A stretch of DNA of 64,000 nucleotides from Chlamydiia bacterium (GTDB taxonomy: Bacteria; Chlamydiota; Chlamydiia; Chlamydiales; Simkaniaceae), in the NCBI GenBank assembly GCA_030429605.1, contig JAUIEV010000002.1:334065-398064 (forward strand), in the 5' to 3' direction. The position numbers and the translations under genes were made by a program. Numbering within the stretch: the first letter of the stretch is position 1; each line of letters begins with the position of its first letter. The notes under the pieces are model-generated. The model did no database searches. It saw nothing but the letters and a program-made list of their open reading frames with translations, and was not told the DNA's origin. Shown here piece by piece: positions 37,655 through 45,988 of this stretch.

Positions 37655-38495
37655 GCAGGTTGATCGCAAGATCTTTCGTTACTCCATCAATATCTCTTTC
37701 AGGATTGTATTCAACAAGCTCCAAAGTTAAAAAATCTGGATGTGAAAAAATACGTGGTAGTGAGGAAAACACATCGTCTATGGCAGCTCCATCTGCTTCA
37801 AGACTTCCAACACCCGGTGCAACACTCGGATCAAATACATCAAGATCAAAACTTACGCCAAATCCACCTGAAGCTTTTTCCGCTATTGATATTGCTTCTG
37901 AAATGCAGGAAGCCATTCCTCTTGAAACAACCTCTTCGATTGTTATAACGCGTACTCCAAGCCGTTTCAGAAGCGCTGCCTCTCCTTCTTCATACGACCT
38001 TGTTCCAACTAAGCACACATGTTCTGGCTTAAGTACCCGATCAGCAAAGTGCAGTTCACTCAAACGAGCATCTCCGTACCCCAAAAGACCTGCAAGAGGC
38101 ATTCCATGAGGAGCCATGGAGGGAGATGTTTCAAACGTATGGCTATCCATGTGTGCATCTATCCAAATGAGCCCTATATCGTCGTTTACAGCACGCTTTA
38201 CGCCATTCCACGTCCCAACAGCTATAGAGTGGTCTCCACCAACTACAAAAGGGCGCTCTCCTGATGCATACGCTTCAACAATGAGATGAGAGATCGCTCT
38301 ATTCATCGCTGTAATTTCATCCATTCGTTGCTCTAAAGAAAGTGTATCAGTGCATGCATTACTATGAGAGGAAAGTATTTTTGTACTTTTTTCCCGAAAA
38401 TAAGGTGATTGAAATAACTGTATGGGACCATTTTGACATTCCCCAATTTGTGCACCCAAGCCAAGACATGCACCAATATAGCAATTTTTCTGCAT
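37587..38495 (-). CDS. Arginase/agmatinase-family enzyme (ureohydrolase)
   Basis: Hydrolyses a guanidino compound, probably arginine to ornithine and urea, with two manganese ions. The 302-residue protein has all metal-site motifs: GGDHSIAVGTW, WIDAHMDSH and SFDLDVFDPSVAPGVG. AGAGGG lies five bases before the ATG. The choice between arginase, agmatinase and formiminoglutamase cannot be made firmly; the DAHMDSHTFETSPSMAPHGMP spacing looks arginase-like (its run here is split for clarity: DAHMDSH, then SPSMAPHGMP). It overlaps the transporter gene tail to tail. Confidence 0.85.
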   Translation of the reverse strand: MQKNCYIGACLGLGAQIGECQNGPIQLFQSPYFREKSTKILSSHSNACTDTLSLEQRMDEITAMNRAISHLIVEAYASGERPFVVGGDHSIAVGTWNGVKRAVNDDIGLIWIDAHMDSHTFETSPSMAPHGMPLAGLLGYGDARLSELHFADRVLKPEHVCLVGTRSYEEGEAALLKRLGVRVITIEEVVSRGMASCISEAISIAEKASGGFGVSFDLDVFDPSVAPGVGSLEADGAAIDDVFSSLPRIFSHPDFLTLELVEYNPERDIDGVTKDLAINLLTLMDLSLRETFQGVASNSASA

Positions 38496-38601
38496 GAAAC
38501 CCTCTCATTTTCTAAAGCGGGAAAGCATATCGTATAGAGAAAAAAATTACTAGTTGGGGAGATAAGAAAAGCGCTGTCAGCTCTTTTTTTATAAAGACAA
38601 A

Positions 38602-38634
38602 AAAAAACCCACAATCTGCTTGCGGGCTTTTTTT
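38602..38634. terminator. Terminator downstream of the 311-residue unknown gene
   Basis: An interrupted inverted repeat of about 11 pairs (AAAACCCACAA with TTGCGGGCTTTT, one bulge and one mismatch, loop TCTGC), with A-run and T-run on either side, so it can act on both strands. It lies 22 bases after the stop at 38656. The remaining gap to the arginase start holds nothing else recognised. Confidence 0.7.
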
Positions 38635-38655
38635 AATAATTTATTCTGCTATAAC

Positions 38656-39591
38656 TTATTCACGTACAGAAGATGTAGAAGCTGAATCTCCACCGCCTGC
38701 TGCAGCTGAGTCACTTGGAGGAGTATATTCCTCAATTTTCATACCGGCTGTTCCACCAGTAAAATCCATGAGCCCCTTCACTCTAAAATCTGTCACGTGC
38801 TCAAGCCCGCTTTCACCTATGCAATTTACCCGCAAAACAGCATGCATCAGCGCTGATGCTTTTTCAGTTGTATATTGAACAGTCCAACGTTCACCTGGAA
38901 CGTTATTTGAAATAATAACCTCACCGTCAGTACCCATTGCATACGCCATAGCGTGGTTTTGCGCACCGATGCCGGCTTCTTCACTCATAAGCATAATATG
39001 CGTGAGTACAGCCGTCTCATCGCCAGCGAATTTTTTCATTAATGCCGCATACAGCTCATCGCATGATGCGTGTTTGACTCCATCAACTACTAAATCATAC
39101 CGTCCGCTGCCTGTCTCTCCAAATGCTTGAAAGCTCGTAAAACGAAGAACATGTTCTTTCAGTGCATTATATGAATCTTTTGGTAGCTTTTGTAAAACAT
39201 CGTTCAATTTCTCTTTTAGAAGGGATGGATTCAATGAAACTGTTGTGAGGAATGCATCAATTACAGTTTCATCAACTTTGCCTTTTAGGTACTTATTAAC
39301 CAATAATTTTGCAAAGCCTACAAAGTCATTTGCCGGGTTTCCTGATGCATACAGTTGAGTTAAGTTTTTCTCTGCAAAAAACCCTTTTTTAAAGTCAGCT
39401 GGGCTCGATGCTTTTGGTAAAATCCCTTTTGCTATTTCTTGTACAGCCCGTTCCGTCGCTTCACACTCTGAAATGACCGAATCAGCTGGTGAGCCTCGGC
39501 TCACGGGCGAGCCACTTTTCACAGATGCCGTGTCAACGCTTGATGAACTAGATGGTGGTGTTGCCGGTCTAAAACCAAATAATGCTGCCAT
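38656..39591 (-). CDS. Hypothetical protein, paralogue of the next gene, candidate effector
   Basis: 311 residues, no recognised family. Residues 1-45 are low-complexity and rich in Ser, Pro, Thr and Ala (TPPSSSSSVDTASVKSG), as in many type III secreted proteins, and the last ~25 are again Ser/Ala/Gly-rich. The middle (about 150-200) has DLVVDGVKHASCDELYAAL, which aligns with EVDGVKMETLDELHDCL in the neighbour at 39780. AAGGAG sits 8 bases before the ATG and a TATAAT box lies about 30 bases further up. No signal peptide or membrane segment. Confidence 0.65.
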   Translation of the reverse strand: MAALFGFRPATPPSSSSSVDTASVKSGSPVSRGSPADSVISECEATERAVQEIAKGILPKASSPADFKKGFFAEKNLTQLYASGNPANDFVGFAKLLVNKYLKGKVDETVIDAFLTTVSLNPSLLKEKLNDVLQKLPKDSYNALKEHVLRFTSFQAFGETGSGRYDLVVDGVKHASCDELYAALMKKFAGDETAVLTHIMLMSEEAGIGAQNHAMAYAMGTDGEVIISNNVPGERWTVQYTTEKASALMHAVLRVNCIGESGLEHVTDFRVKGLMDFTGGTAGMKIEEYTPPSDSAAAGGGDSASTSSVRE

Positions 39592-39779
39592 AATATTACT
39601 CCTTCCCTCGTATAATAATATTATAACATTACAAACGATATAATTTAAAGTTTAATTTATAAAGTATGAATAAATTGAAATATTATATGCCATTTATAAT
39701 TAACAACTTATAAAATATGCCTATATAGTATTTCAATAAACAATTTGATACAAGGGACTTAGAGAGTAGGTATTTTGTC
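39592..39779 (-). promoter_or_regulatory. AT-rich promoter region of the 311-residue unknown gene
   Basis: A 188-base gap that is strikingly AT-rich. On the minus strand it has TATAAT (39628-39633 region) and further TATAAT-like boxes, so the gene is probably transcribed on its own rather than from its paralogue upstream. No clear -35 or operator. Confidence 0.45.
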
Positions 39780-40526
39780 TTATGTATGATGCACAATACG
39801 GCTCGCCGCCATTGCCTTACTCATGACATGCAAAAGACGAAAATTTGTGATTCTTTCTGGCCTCGACCCTCTAAAATCATCCAACTCGTAATCTGCGGTA
39901 TGTGTGACACAAAACTCTTTCGTAGAAAAAGAGACTTTTGCATGTAGTAAAGGTTTTACAATCAACCCTTTAGAAGGGTCACCGGCTGCCGAATACAGAT
40001 TTTCTGTCGTATCAGCGCAGACTGTTTCAAGAAGAAGAAACAGCGCTTCAACAAGCTGCTTTTTATCCCCTTTGTAAGCTGTTGATAGGCAATCATGTAG
40101 CTCATCAAGGGTCTCCATTTTTACCCCATCAACCTCAATCGTATACCGTCCAAATTGCCGTTCATAGTGATTAAGAAGTTCAAGGTGGATCCGAGAAAGC
40201 ATGTCGTCATCACCAAGTAATCCCTCAAGATCTTTTCTTGTCAGTGACGCCAGGCGTACTGGAACAAGCACAAAACCATCTGCTGTTTTTTCACTTCGAA
40301 TGTGCCATGCACTCTCCAAAAGCGTCAGGTCCTCTACCTTTTTCCACTTATAGTGCACTGTGTCTTCTCTAAAAAAAGTCTGTAGTGACTCTTTAAAGTG
40401 GCGTATGTATGTTTTTTCTGCATCGAGCTCTGGGAGAACTGACTCTCCGGAAAATGAAAATAACGTGCGAATTTTTAAAGCTCCTGAGTCAGAGCCTGCC
40501 ATCCTATATAGATTTACTGCTGCCAT
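39780..40526 (-). CDS. Hypothetical protein, paralogue of the 311-residue gene
   Basis: 248 residues without recognised domains. It shares with the downstream neighbour the phrase (V/E)VDGVK-x3-(C/L)DEL and the following helical segment ending in a run of leucines and methionines, followed by a charged C-terminal region with ITNFRLLHVM matching the neighbour's VTDFRVKGLM. It lacks the Ser-rich N-terminus. AGGAG lies 8 bases before the ATG and a -10 box at 40551. The pair looks like a tandem duplication that has diverged strongly. Confidence 0.62.
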   Translation of the reverse strand: MAAVNLYRMAGSDSGALKIRTLFSFSGESVLPELDAEKTYIRHFKESLQTFFREDTVHYKWKKVEDLTLLESAWHIRSEKTADGFVLVPVRLASLTRKDLEGLLGDDDMLSRIHLELLNHYERQFGRYTIEVDGVKMETLDELHDCLSTAYKGDKKQLVEALFLLLETVCADTTENLYSAAGDPSKGLIVKPLLHAKVSFSTKEFCVTHTADYELDDFRGSRPERITNFRLLHVMSKAMAASRIVHHT

Positions 40527-40550
40527 ACTTCTTCTCCTCTATCGAGAAGT

Positions 40551-40556
40551 ATTATA
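40551..40556 (-). promoter_or_regulatory. -10 box upstream of the 248-residue unknown gene
   Basis: A perfect TATAAT on the minus strand, 25 bases before the start codon. No good -35 hexamer at the right distance. Confidence 0.45.
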
Positions 40557-40619
40557 GCATCAATATATGATTTTACACAGTAATAAAATATTTACTTACT
40601 AAAGAGACTGGGCGCGTGA

Positions 40620-41210
40620 TTAAAAATTTTTATATACAGTGAGTATTTCTTCTCCCGCAGCAATGTCTTTAATCGTCACATAGCAAAAACGAAGCCTCCC
40701 TCTATGAATCACCGGACGCATAAGGGTGTTTGGCTCTTTTGCCAAGTTTTCGTATCTGTTGACAAAGCCAAGCTCATTTGTTCCTCTAAACCCATCAATA
40801 AAAAACAGCTGCTCATCAATCGCAATTTGCCAAAGGTATGGATTCACCGGGTCTCCATCAGAACACGTGTGTTTTTTTTCTGTGAAACAAATAACACCAC
40901 CATACTCGCCTAATACAGTCTCTTTCTGAATAGGCTGTGCGGCAAATACCCCTCTCGACATATGTCCTAGCATTTCAGTATAGCAAGAGAGTGGGTGTTC
41001 ATATCCATACTTCTTAGTAAAAGATTCATCGAGTATTTCAATGAGAAGATCTTCATGCACTTTTTTTTCATCAATCAAAGGCACTACCTTTTCTTGATCT
41101 TCTTCGTATCCTGTCCCAAGCAGCGCTTCGAGCAGAACTTCATTAAATGATACGGTTATTGCCGTCGGAATATATTCAAAAGAATCTGGCCAATTGTGTG
41201 GGAGCTTCAT
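40620..41210 (-). CDS. SET-domain protein, possible lysine methyltransferase
   Basis: 196 residues. The SET fold is visible from about residue 85: SRGVFAAQPIQKETVLGEYGG (read as RGVFA, then GEYGG), then LGFVNRYEN in place of the usual RFINHS, and IAAGEEILTVYKNF at the end, matching GEEL-x3-Y. SAM would bind around RGVFA and NRYEN. Chlamydia trachomatis secretes a SET protein (NUE) that methylates histones, so a host chromatin role is possible. The histidine of NHS is missing, so activity is uncertain. No strong ribosome site; 27 bases from the next gene upstream. Confidence 0.78.
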   Translation of the reverse strand: MKLPHNWPDSFEYIPTAITVSFNEVLLEALLGTGYEEDQEKVVPLIDEKKVHEDLLIEILDESFTKKYGYEHPLSCYTEMLGHMSRGVFAAQPIQKETVLGEYGGVICFTEKKHTCSDGDPVNPYLWQIAIDEQLFFIDGFRGTNELGFVNRYENLAKEPNTLMRPVIHRGRLRFCYVTIKDIAAGEEILTVYKNF

Positions 41211-41237
41211 AAGACATTTCTATAGCTCCTTCTTCGA

Positions 41238-42086
41238 TTAATCTCCAAGAGATTTTATAAAAGTATTTATATCTGAAGGAAGAGGAGCCACTATCTTCAG
41301 CTTCTTTGAAGAGTATGGGTGAGTAAACTGAAGAGCATACGCATGGAGGAGGTGTCTTTTCACAGTGTGCGGAATCCTGTGCTCAACTCCATACAAAACA
41401 TCCCCAACGATGGGCACTTTTGCATCAGAGAGATGCACACGTATTTGGTGTGTCCGTCCTGTTTTAGGCACACATTTCATGAGTGTATACGTAGTATATG
41501 TTTTCATAACTTGAAAGTGCGTTGTCGCCTCTTTCCCTGTTTTTCTGGAGCCATACACTGTCATTCCCTCGCAAGATTGTATTGGGCGCAAACAGGTTGT
41601 TGTTGTCCATTCTTGTGCTTTCGGTTTCCCATACACAACAGCGACGTACACTTTTCCAACAGAGCGCTCTTTGAAAAGCTGAGCAGATCTCTCCTGTACT
41701 TGTTTCGATTTTGCGAGCAGCAAACACCCTGATGTTTCTTTATCTAGGCGATGAACTAAAAAGAGCTGAGGAAACTGCTTGGGATCACATACCATGCCTG
41801 GCGGTTTATTAACACAAACAAAGTATTCATCTTCGAAGAGAATTTTTGGAGAAAAAATACGGGTGGTTTGCTCACGAAGTTTTGAAAGATCAACTTCTAC
41901 CCGTTCTCCCTCAGCAATTCTGTAGGAAGCAAATCGCTCAACTCGTCCGTTGATGCGACACATTCCGTTGTGGATTGCTTCTTGGATGTTTTTTCCAGAA
42001 AATTCGGGTGAAACTTTCATACGTACGAAAGAACCCAAACGAATACCATCATCATGCCGATGGACAACGAAGCGTTTCACCCTCAT
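41238..42086 (-). CDS. RluA-family 23S rRNA/tRNA pseudouridine synthase
   Basis: Isomerises uridine to pseudouridine in RNA. The 282-residue protein has an N-terminal S4-like RNA-binding part (IQEAIHNGMCRINGRVE) and the catalytic HRLDKETSGCLLLAKS with the active aspartate, then GRTHQIRVHL, the second family signature. It may be RluD or RluC; the target cannot be set. Neighbours are ssb upstream (18 bases) and the SET gene downstream, all on one strand. Confidence 0.9.
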   Translation of the reverse strand: MRVKRFVVHRHDDGIRLGSFVRMKVSPEFSGKNIQEAIHNGMCRINGRVERFASYRIAEGERVEVDLSKLREQTTRIFSPKILFEDEYFVCVNKPPGMVCDPKQFPQLFLVHRLDKETSGCLLLAKSKQVQERSAQLFKERSVGKVYVAVVYGKPKAQEWTTTTCLRPIQSCEGMTVYGSRKTGKEATTHFQVMKTYTTYTLMKCVPKTGRTHQIRVHLSDAKVPIVGDVLYGVEHRIPHTVKRHLLHAYALQFTHPYSSKKLKIVAPLPSDINTFIKSLGD

Positions 42087-42104
42087 TTTAACTGCTAAAA
42101 ATCC

Positions 42105-42578
42105 TTAAAATGGGATTTCGTCATCAGAAAATGAACTCTGAGCAGAGCTCTGTCCCTGTCCTTGCATGACACTACCGTAGTCGGCACCGCCCATTCCAGA
42201 GAACTGATCTGATCCCTCAGACTGATATCCACCACCTGCATTGGATTCAGATTGCTGATTATTTGATTTGCCAAACGGGCTAAACGAAATGTTATGTGCA
42301 GTCATATTCAGAGAAATCTGTGGCTGTCCGTTTCGATCTGTATAGATCTCAGGCTTACTCATATCACCTGTAATCATAACAGCACTTCCTTTCTTGAGGT
42401 AGGACAGCATTTTATCAAAAGACTCACCCCAAAGCGTTACACGCCACCAGAGAGTCTCTTCATTTTTCCCTCTTCTATTGTTAACCGCTACTCGAACTGA
42501 TGTGACTTTTTGTCCAGAAGGAGTAAAGCGTGATTCTGGATCTGCAGCCAAGTGGCCGGCAATCATAATATGGTTCAT
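42105..42578 (-). CDS. ssb: Single-stranded DNA-binding protein
   Basis: Coats single-stranded DNA in replication and repair. The OB fold starts at MNHIMIAGHLAADPESRFTP and has VTSVRVAVNNRRG and EETLWWRVTLWG. A Gly/Gln/Ser-rich linker leads to the acidic tip SSFSDDEIPF, the partner-protein binding end. The frame is open 45 codons further up, but GGAGG six bases before the ATG at 42578 and the family start give 157 residues, a normal length. Confidence 0.95.
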   Translation of the reverse strand: MNHIMIAGHLAADPESRFTPSGQKVTSVRVAVNNRRGKNEETLWWRVTLWGESFDKMLSYLKKGSAVMITGDMSKPEIYTDRNGQPQISLNMTAHNISFSPFGKSNNQQSESNAGGGYQSEGSDQFSGMGGADYGSVMQGQGQSSAQSSFSDDEIPF

Positions 42579-43021
42579 TGAGACCTCCAGTAAAAAGCCA
42601 TATTTGTACCTAAGCGTATCATTTTCGAGCAATTGTTTGCAAAAGCTCTGGCAGAGAAAATACACAAGAAGAGGTTTTTTCAACACTCTCAAAGCGTCCT
42701 GAATGGATTCCACTGAAGAGACAAAAAAACTATAAACAATTCCACATACCAGATCGAGAGAAGGAAAACATTTTTTTACATATAACTAAAGTGAGCAAAC
42801 TGCATCGAGAAGTGCATATGAAGCACTTTTTTAGTAAAAACAAATAGTTAGTATATTTTAGAATGTAAACTCAAAAAACTAAAAAATTAGACAAAAATAA
42901 ATTGGCTACGTTAGAAGGAAGTTATTGAAGGGAAAAACAAGAAGAGCATTGAGCACATCGCCTCTTCTTTATTCCCCACATATAAAAAGCATTAATAATC
43001 CGTTCGTAAGGGCGATATAGT
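42579..43021. other. 443-base intergenic region with a plus-strand terminator
   Basis: Separates ssb from the 620-residue unknown. The minus-strand frame that extends ssb upward is not supported. The only clear element is the hairpin at 42810-42832. A second weak repeat (GAAGAG ... CTCTTC, 42941-42967) is followed by TTTATT. No tRNA or longer open frame. A small plus-strand RNA is possible. Confidence 0.4.
42810..42832 (+). terminator. Intrinsic terminator with no upstream plus-strand gene
   Basis: AAGTGC (42810-42815) pairs with GCACTT (42823-42828), loop of 7, directly followed by a T-run. On the plus strand this is a compact terminator, yet no plus-strand protein gene ends before it. Confidence 0.6.
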
Positions 43022-44884
43022 ATGGCAGAATCTACCCCCTCATCTTTCCCTAATGACTCTTGGTCAGAAGAATCAGAGAGTTATTTTTCACATGTAAGTC
43101 GTGAAGACATCTACAAGCAGAAACAGAATCAGCTCCCCGTTGATGAGTCTGAAGAGTTTAACGATCCATACTCAGATTTAAGCCTTTTTCTCTCAAAACG
43201 AATTCGGAAAGAAATAGATACACACGGATCTCTCAAAAATTGGTCTGGAAAAATCCAAACTGATCTACTTAAAAAAATTCTTCCTGAGTTCAAGCAGATA
43301 TTTCCAAAATACAGACTTGGCGCTGCCGCACTTAAAAAAATGTGGGAAAAAGTGTCGTACTACTATGGCAAGGTACAAACACAAGAAGGCGCCGTAAAGA
43401 AAAATGGAAAGCTCGATATCTATTATATGATTCGAGAAAACTTAAAAAATGGAACGGTAAAATCACTTCCAGCCCACCTTCCTCCATACAATGCAGCCCA
43501 TAAACTCGCCTTAAAACTCTCTGAATGCATTGCAACGCTTGATGGGATTAGACCAAATTTGGACCACCTCACAAAGACTGTTTGGGCGGCTCAAAAACAC
43601 CTCCTTACAAATCTTTCTCCAAAAGCCGCTAAGTCTCCGTACGAAGAGTACAATAAAAGAGACAAAATTATCGTCAAATGCATGCTGGAGCTTTGTAGCC
43701 ATGGAGAGGTTTTAGATCCTGAAGCGCTTACTCATAAAATCCTTGAAATGATCAAAGAATATGATCGTATTCGAACATTATCTGACAAAGGAAACCTCCT
43801 TTCTGTTATTTCGGCAATCTATGCGCACCACCTACGGTTCTCTTCAAAAGTAGAGCGGTACCATGACAAGACACAAAAAAATACGATCGAATCATTTATA
43901 ACGAGACAATTTGCAATATTGGCTCAATATAAAGATTTTAGTTTAGATACGAAACGACTAGAACTTGTAAGCAGAATCCTTGCGCTCTATCCACTTGCGA
44001 ATAAGCTTCCTAGAAACGTCTCTGATGAAATGCTAAAACAAGCCATCGAATACATCTACTCCATTAATGTCGGACAGCCTGAAGGTGAGATGCCCGAATG
44101 CGAGCAAGCTCTCCTTGTATACATTAATACTGAAATGCACCTATACCCTAATAAACAGCCAGGTTCATGCCCTCAAGAACTTATAGACGAAATAATCCAC
44201 TCATACCACCTCGCAACAAAACTCCCACCAGTCCCTCACCAAAATATAAAAGACCTCGAAATCTATGTTTGGAATTATCTGAATGAAAAACTTGAAATCC
44301 TAAAAAAGATTCCAGTCGACATTCAAGAAATCATCCACACTGAAGTTGGTAATCTTCTTATTGATAAACCGAAACAAAGTTTTCGTGGGATTGTAACAGA
44401 AACAAGCTCATTTTTTCAGAAGATGATTGATATTGTTCACGAAGATGAACGAGGCTGGGATCAAGTCGCACGAAAGGCATACATTTGGGCGTTGCAGCAA
44501 GATCTAATTTGCAGACACATTCATTTTGATCCAAACACTCCCCTCCTGCTCCTTATGCTCAAAGAATGGAAACGATGTGGCATAAAAGAAAAGTCAGTAA
44601 ACCACACACAATTTATTCGTGATGTTGTTTCAAAGTATCTTGAAACACATAGACAGCTTGAATCATTTCGAAGTATTCTGACAGTCAGAGCAACTATACT
44701 CTATAAATACATGTGGTACAATTTACTGACACAGTCTACAGAATCAACATATGAGCGCTTTCTTCACTATTGGAATGCCCAACTCTCTGCTGAGTCTCCA
44801 AACCTTTCGTCAGGCGAAAAGAGAGATGAGGTGAGAAAAATCTCAGAGAAATCGCTCCCGCTTTTTCCATTTCCAAGTGAGTAA
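43022..44884 (+). CDS. Hypothetical protein of 620 residues
   Basis: No family recognised. The N-terminal ~60 residues are acidic and Ser-rich (SSFPNDSWSEESESYFSH), the rest is charged and predicted helical with several repeated hydrophobic helices (about 155-520), and it has no signal peptide or membrane segment. Its size, charge and lack of relatives I can name fit a chlamydia-specific protein, perhaps an effector. AAGGG lies about 10 bases before the ATG. The 3' end overlaps the convergent Lgt-like gene by 42 bases. Confidence 0.65.
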   Translation: MAESTPSSFPNDSWSEESESYFSHVSREDIYKQKQNQLPVDESEEFNDPYSDLSLFLSKRIRKEIDTHGSLKNWSGKIQTDLLKKILPEFKQIFPKYRLGAAALKKMWEKVSYYYGKVQTQEGAVKKNGKLDIYYMIRENLKNGTVKSLPAHLPPYNAAHKLALKLSECIATLDGIRPNLDHLTKTVWAAQKHLLTNLSPKAAKSPYEEYNKRDKIIVKCMLELCSHGEVLDPEALTHKILEMIKEYDRIRTLSDKGNLLSVISAIYAHHLRFSSKVERYHDKTQKNTIESFITRQFAILAQYKDFSLDTKRLELVSRILALYPLANKLPRNVSDEMLKQAIEYIYSINVGQPEGEMPECEQALLVYINTEMHLYPNKQPGSCPQELIDEIIHSYHLATKLPPVPHQNIKDLEIYVWNYLNEKLEILKKIPVDIQEIIHTEVGNLLIDKPKQSFRGIVTETSSFFQKMIDIVHEDERGWDQVARKAYIWALQQDLICRHIHFDPNTPLLLLMLKEWKRCGIKEKSVNHTQFIRDVVSKYLETHRQLESFRSILTVRATILYKYMWYNLLTQSTESTYERFLHYWNAQLSAESPNLSSGEKRDEVRKISEKSLPLFPFPSE

Positions 44885-45988
44885 AATAAGCCCAACACAT
44901 ACGAGAGGAAGACTGAGAAGCTGTCCAGTAAGAAGTGGGAACGTACCGTCCCACACACCAAGCGTCTCTTTGTAAAACTCGAGTAAAAACCTCGCTCCAA
45001 AAACACCAAGGAAAAACACTCCTGAAAGCACTCCTTCTTGCTGCACCTGCTTTTTTTTCCACAAGACTAGGAGGATCCCAAAAACGACTGCGTACATACA
45101 TGCTTCATACAGCTGCACCGGGTGTCGAGGAGTAGGAAGGCTTCCATCCATCGGATGCCCAAAAACAACCCCCCACGGCATGGTTGTAGGAATACCTAGA
45201 ATTTCCTGATTGAAAAAGTTTCCAATTCGTATGAAAACCCCACAGAGAGCAGTTGGTGCTACAATAAAATCAAGGACCCTAAGTAAAGAAAACCTGCGAG
45301 ATCGCTGAGTAAATAGGAGCAGAGAAACAACAATTCCAATCAGCGCACCATGAGAAGATAAGCCACCACCCCACACTGCTATAAGTTCAAGTGGCGAGGT
45401 TAAGTAATCGCTGGCTGCACGATAAAAAAGAAGGTGCCCGAGCCGTGCTCCGATCAAAGTACCCAAAAACACATAGACAAAAAGAGCATCTACACATGCT
45501 CTTGCTTTTTCGGCAAACGAGTAAAAGACGCCTTTGAATTGGTGCTCTAGTGAGAGTCTATGAACCACCAAAGAGGGCTCTTCAGCAAGGGTATGCGTCT
45601 CTTTTTTTTCATGTTCTGTGACGCCTCGAATCTGGAGTTCTTTTTCGACGAACGTCGCATTCAGTGACTGAAGAACATCTTGACGCATTGCTTCTGTCCA
45701 CACTTTCTCATCAAAAAGAGCTTGTTTCGTTTCATTTTGAAGCTCGCTGAGAATAATGTAGCCCTCTCTCTTGTAGCAAATATCTTCTCTGAAAAGATCC
45801 CAGTCTCGAACATCACTCAAGGAAAAGTGAGGAGTGAGGTAAAAATACCTTCTAATAAGTCGGATAGCAAGCTGGTAGGCAAGGTAGAATCCAAGAGCAA
45901 AAAAGACCCCATACCATACAACCGGCTTGTTGACCCAAGGGAGGGTAAACAAGACTGGGTTAGGATCCCAAATTATCCAAGAGATCAT
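44843..45988 (-). CDS. lgt: Prolipoprotein diacylglyceryl transferase-like protein (Lgt), copy 1
   Basis: Moves a diacylglyceryl group from phosphatidylglycerol to the lipobox cysteine of prolipoproteins in the inner membrane. The 381-residue protein has FTLPWVNKPVVWYGVFFALG at the start, then GARLGHLLFY, GGLSSHGALIGIVV, RIGNFFNQEILGIPT and RHPVQLYEA, all Lgt signatures. Between the first and second membrane segments there is an insertion of roughly 110 charged residues (about 50-165), not present in ordinary ~270-residue Lgt. The start lies 29 bases inside the end of copy 2. Confidence 0.85.
   Translation of the reverse strand: MISWIIWDPNPVLFTLPWVNKPVVWYGVFFALGFYLAYQLAIRLIRRYFYLTPHFSLSDVRDWDLFREDICYKREGYIILSELQNETKQALFDEKVWTEAMRQDVLQSLNATFVEKELQIRGVTEHEKKETHTLAEEPSLVVHRLSLEHQFKGVFYSFAEKARACVDALFVYVFLGTLIGARLGHLLFYRAASDYLTSPLELIAVWGGGLSSHGALIGIVVSLLLFTQRSRRFSLLRVLDFIVAPTALCGVFIRIGNFFNQEILGIPTTMPWGVVFGHPMDGSLPTPRHPVQLYEACMYAVVFGILLVLWKKKQVQQEGVLSGVFFLGVFGARFLLEFYKETLGVWDGTFPLLTGQLLSLPLVCVGLILLTWKWKKRERFL

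Noticed and set aside
42579..42713. 45-codon upward extension of ssb
   Set aside because: The SSB fold begins at the ATG at 42578, which has GGAGG at the right distance; the extension has no family match.
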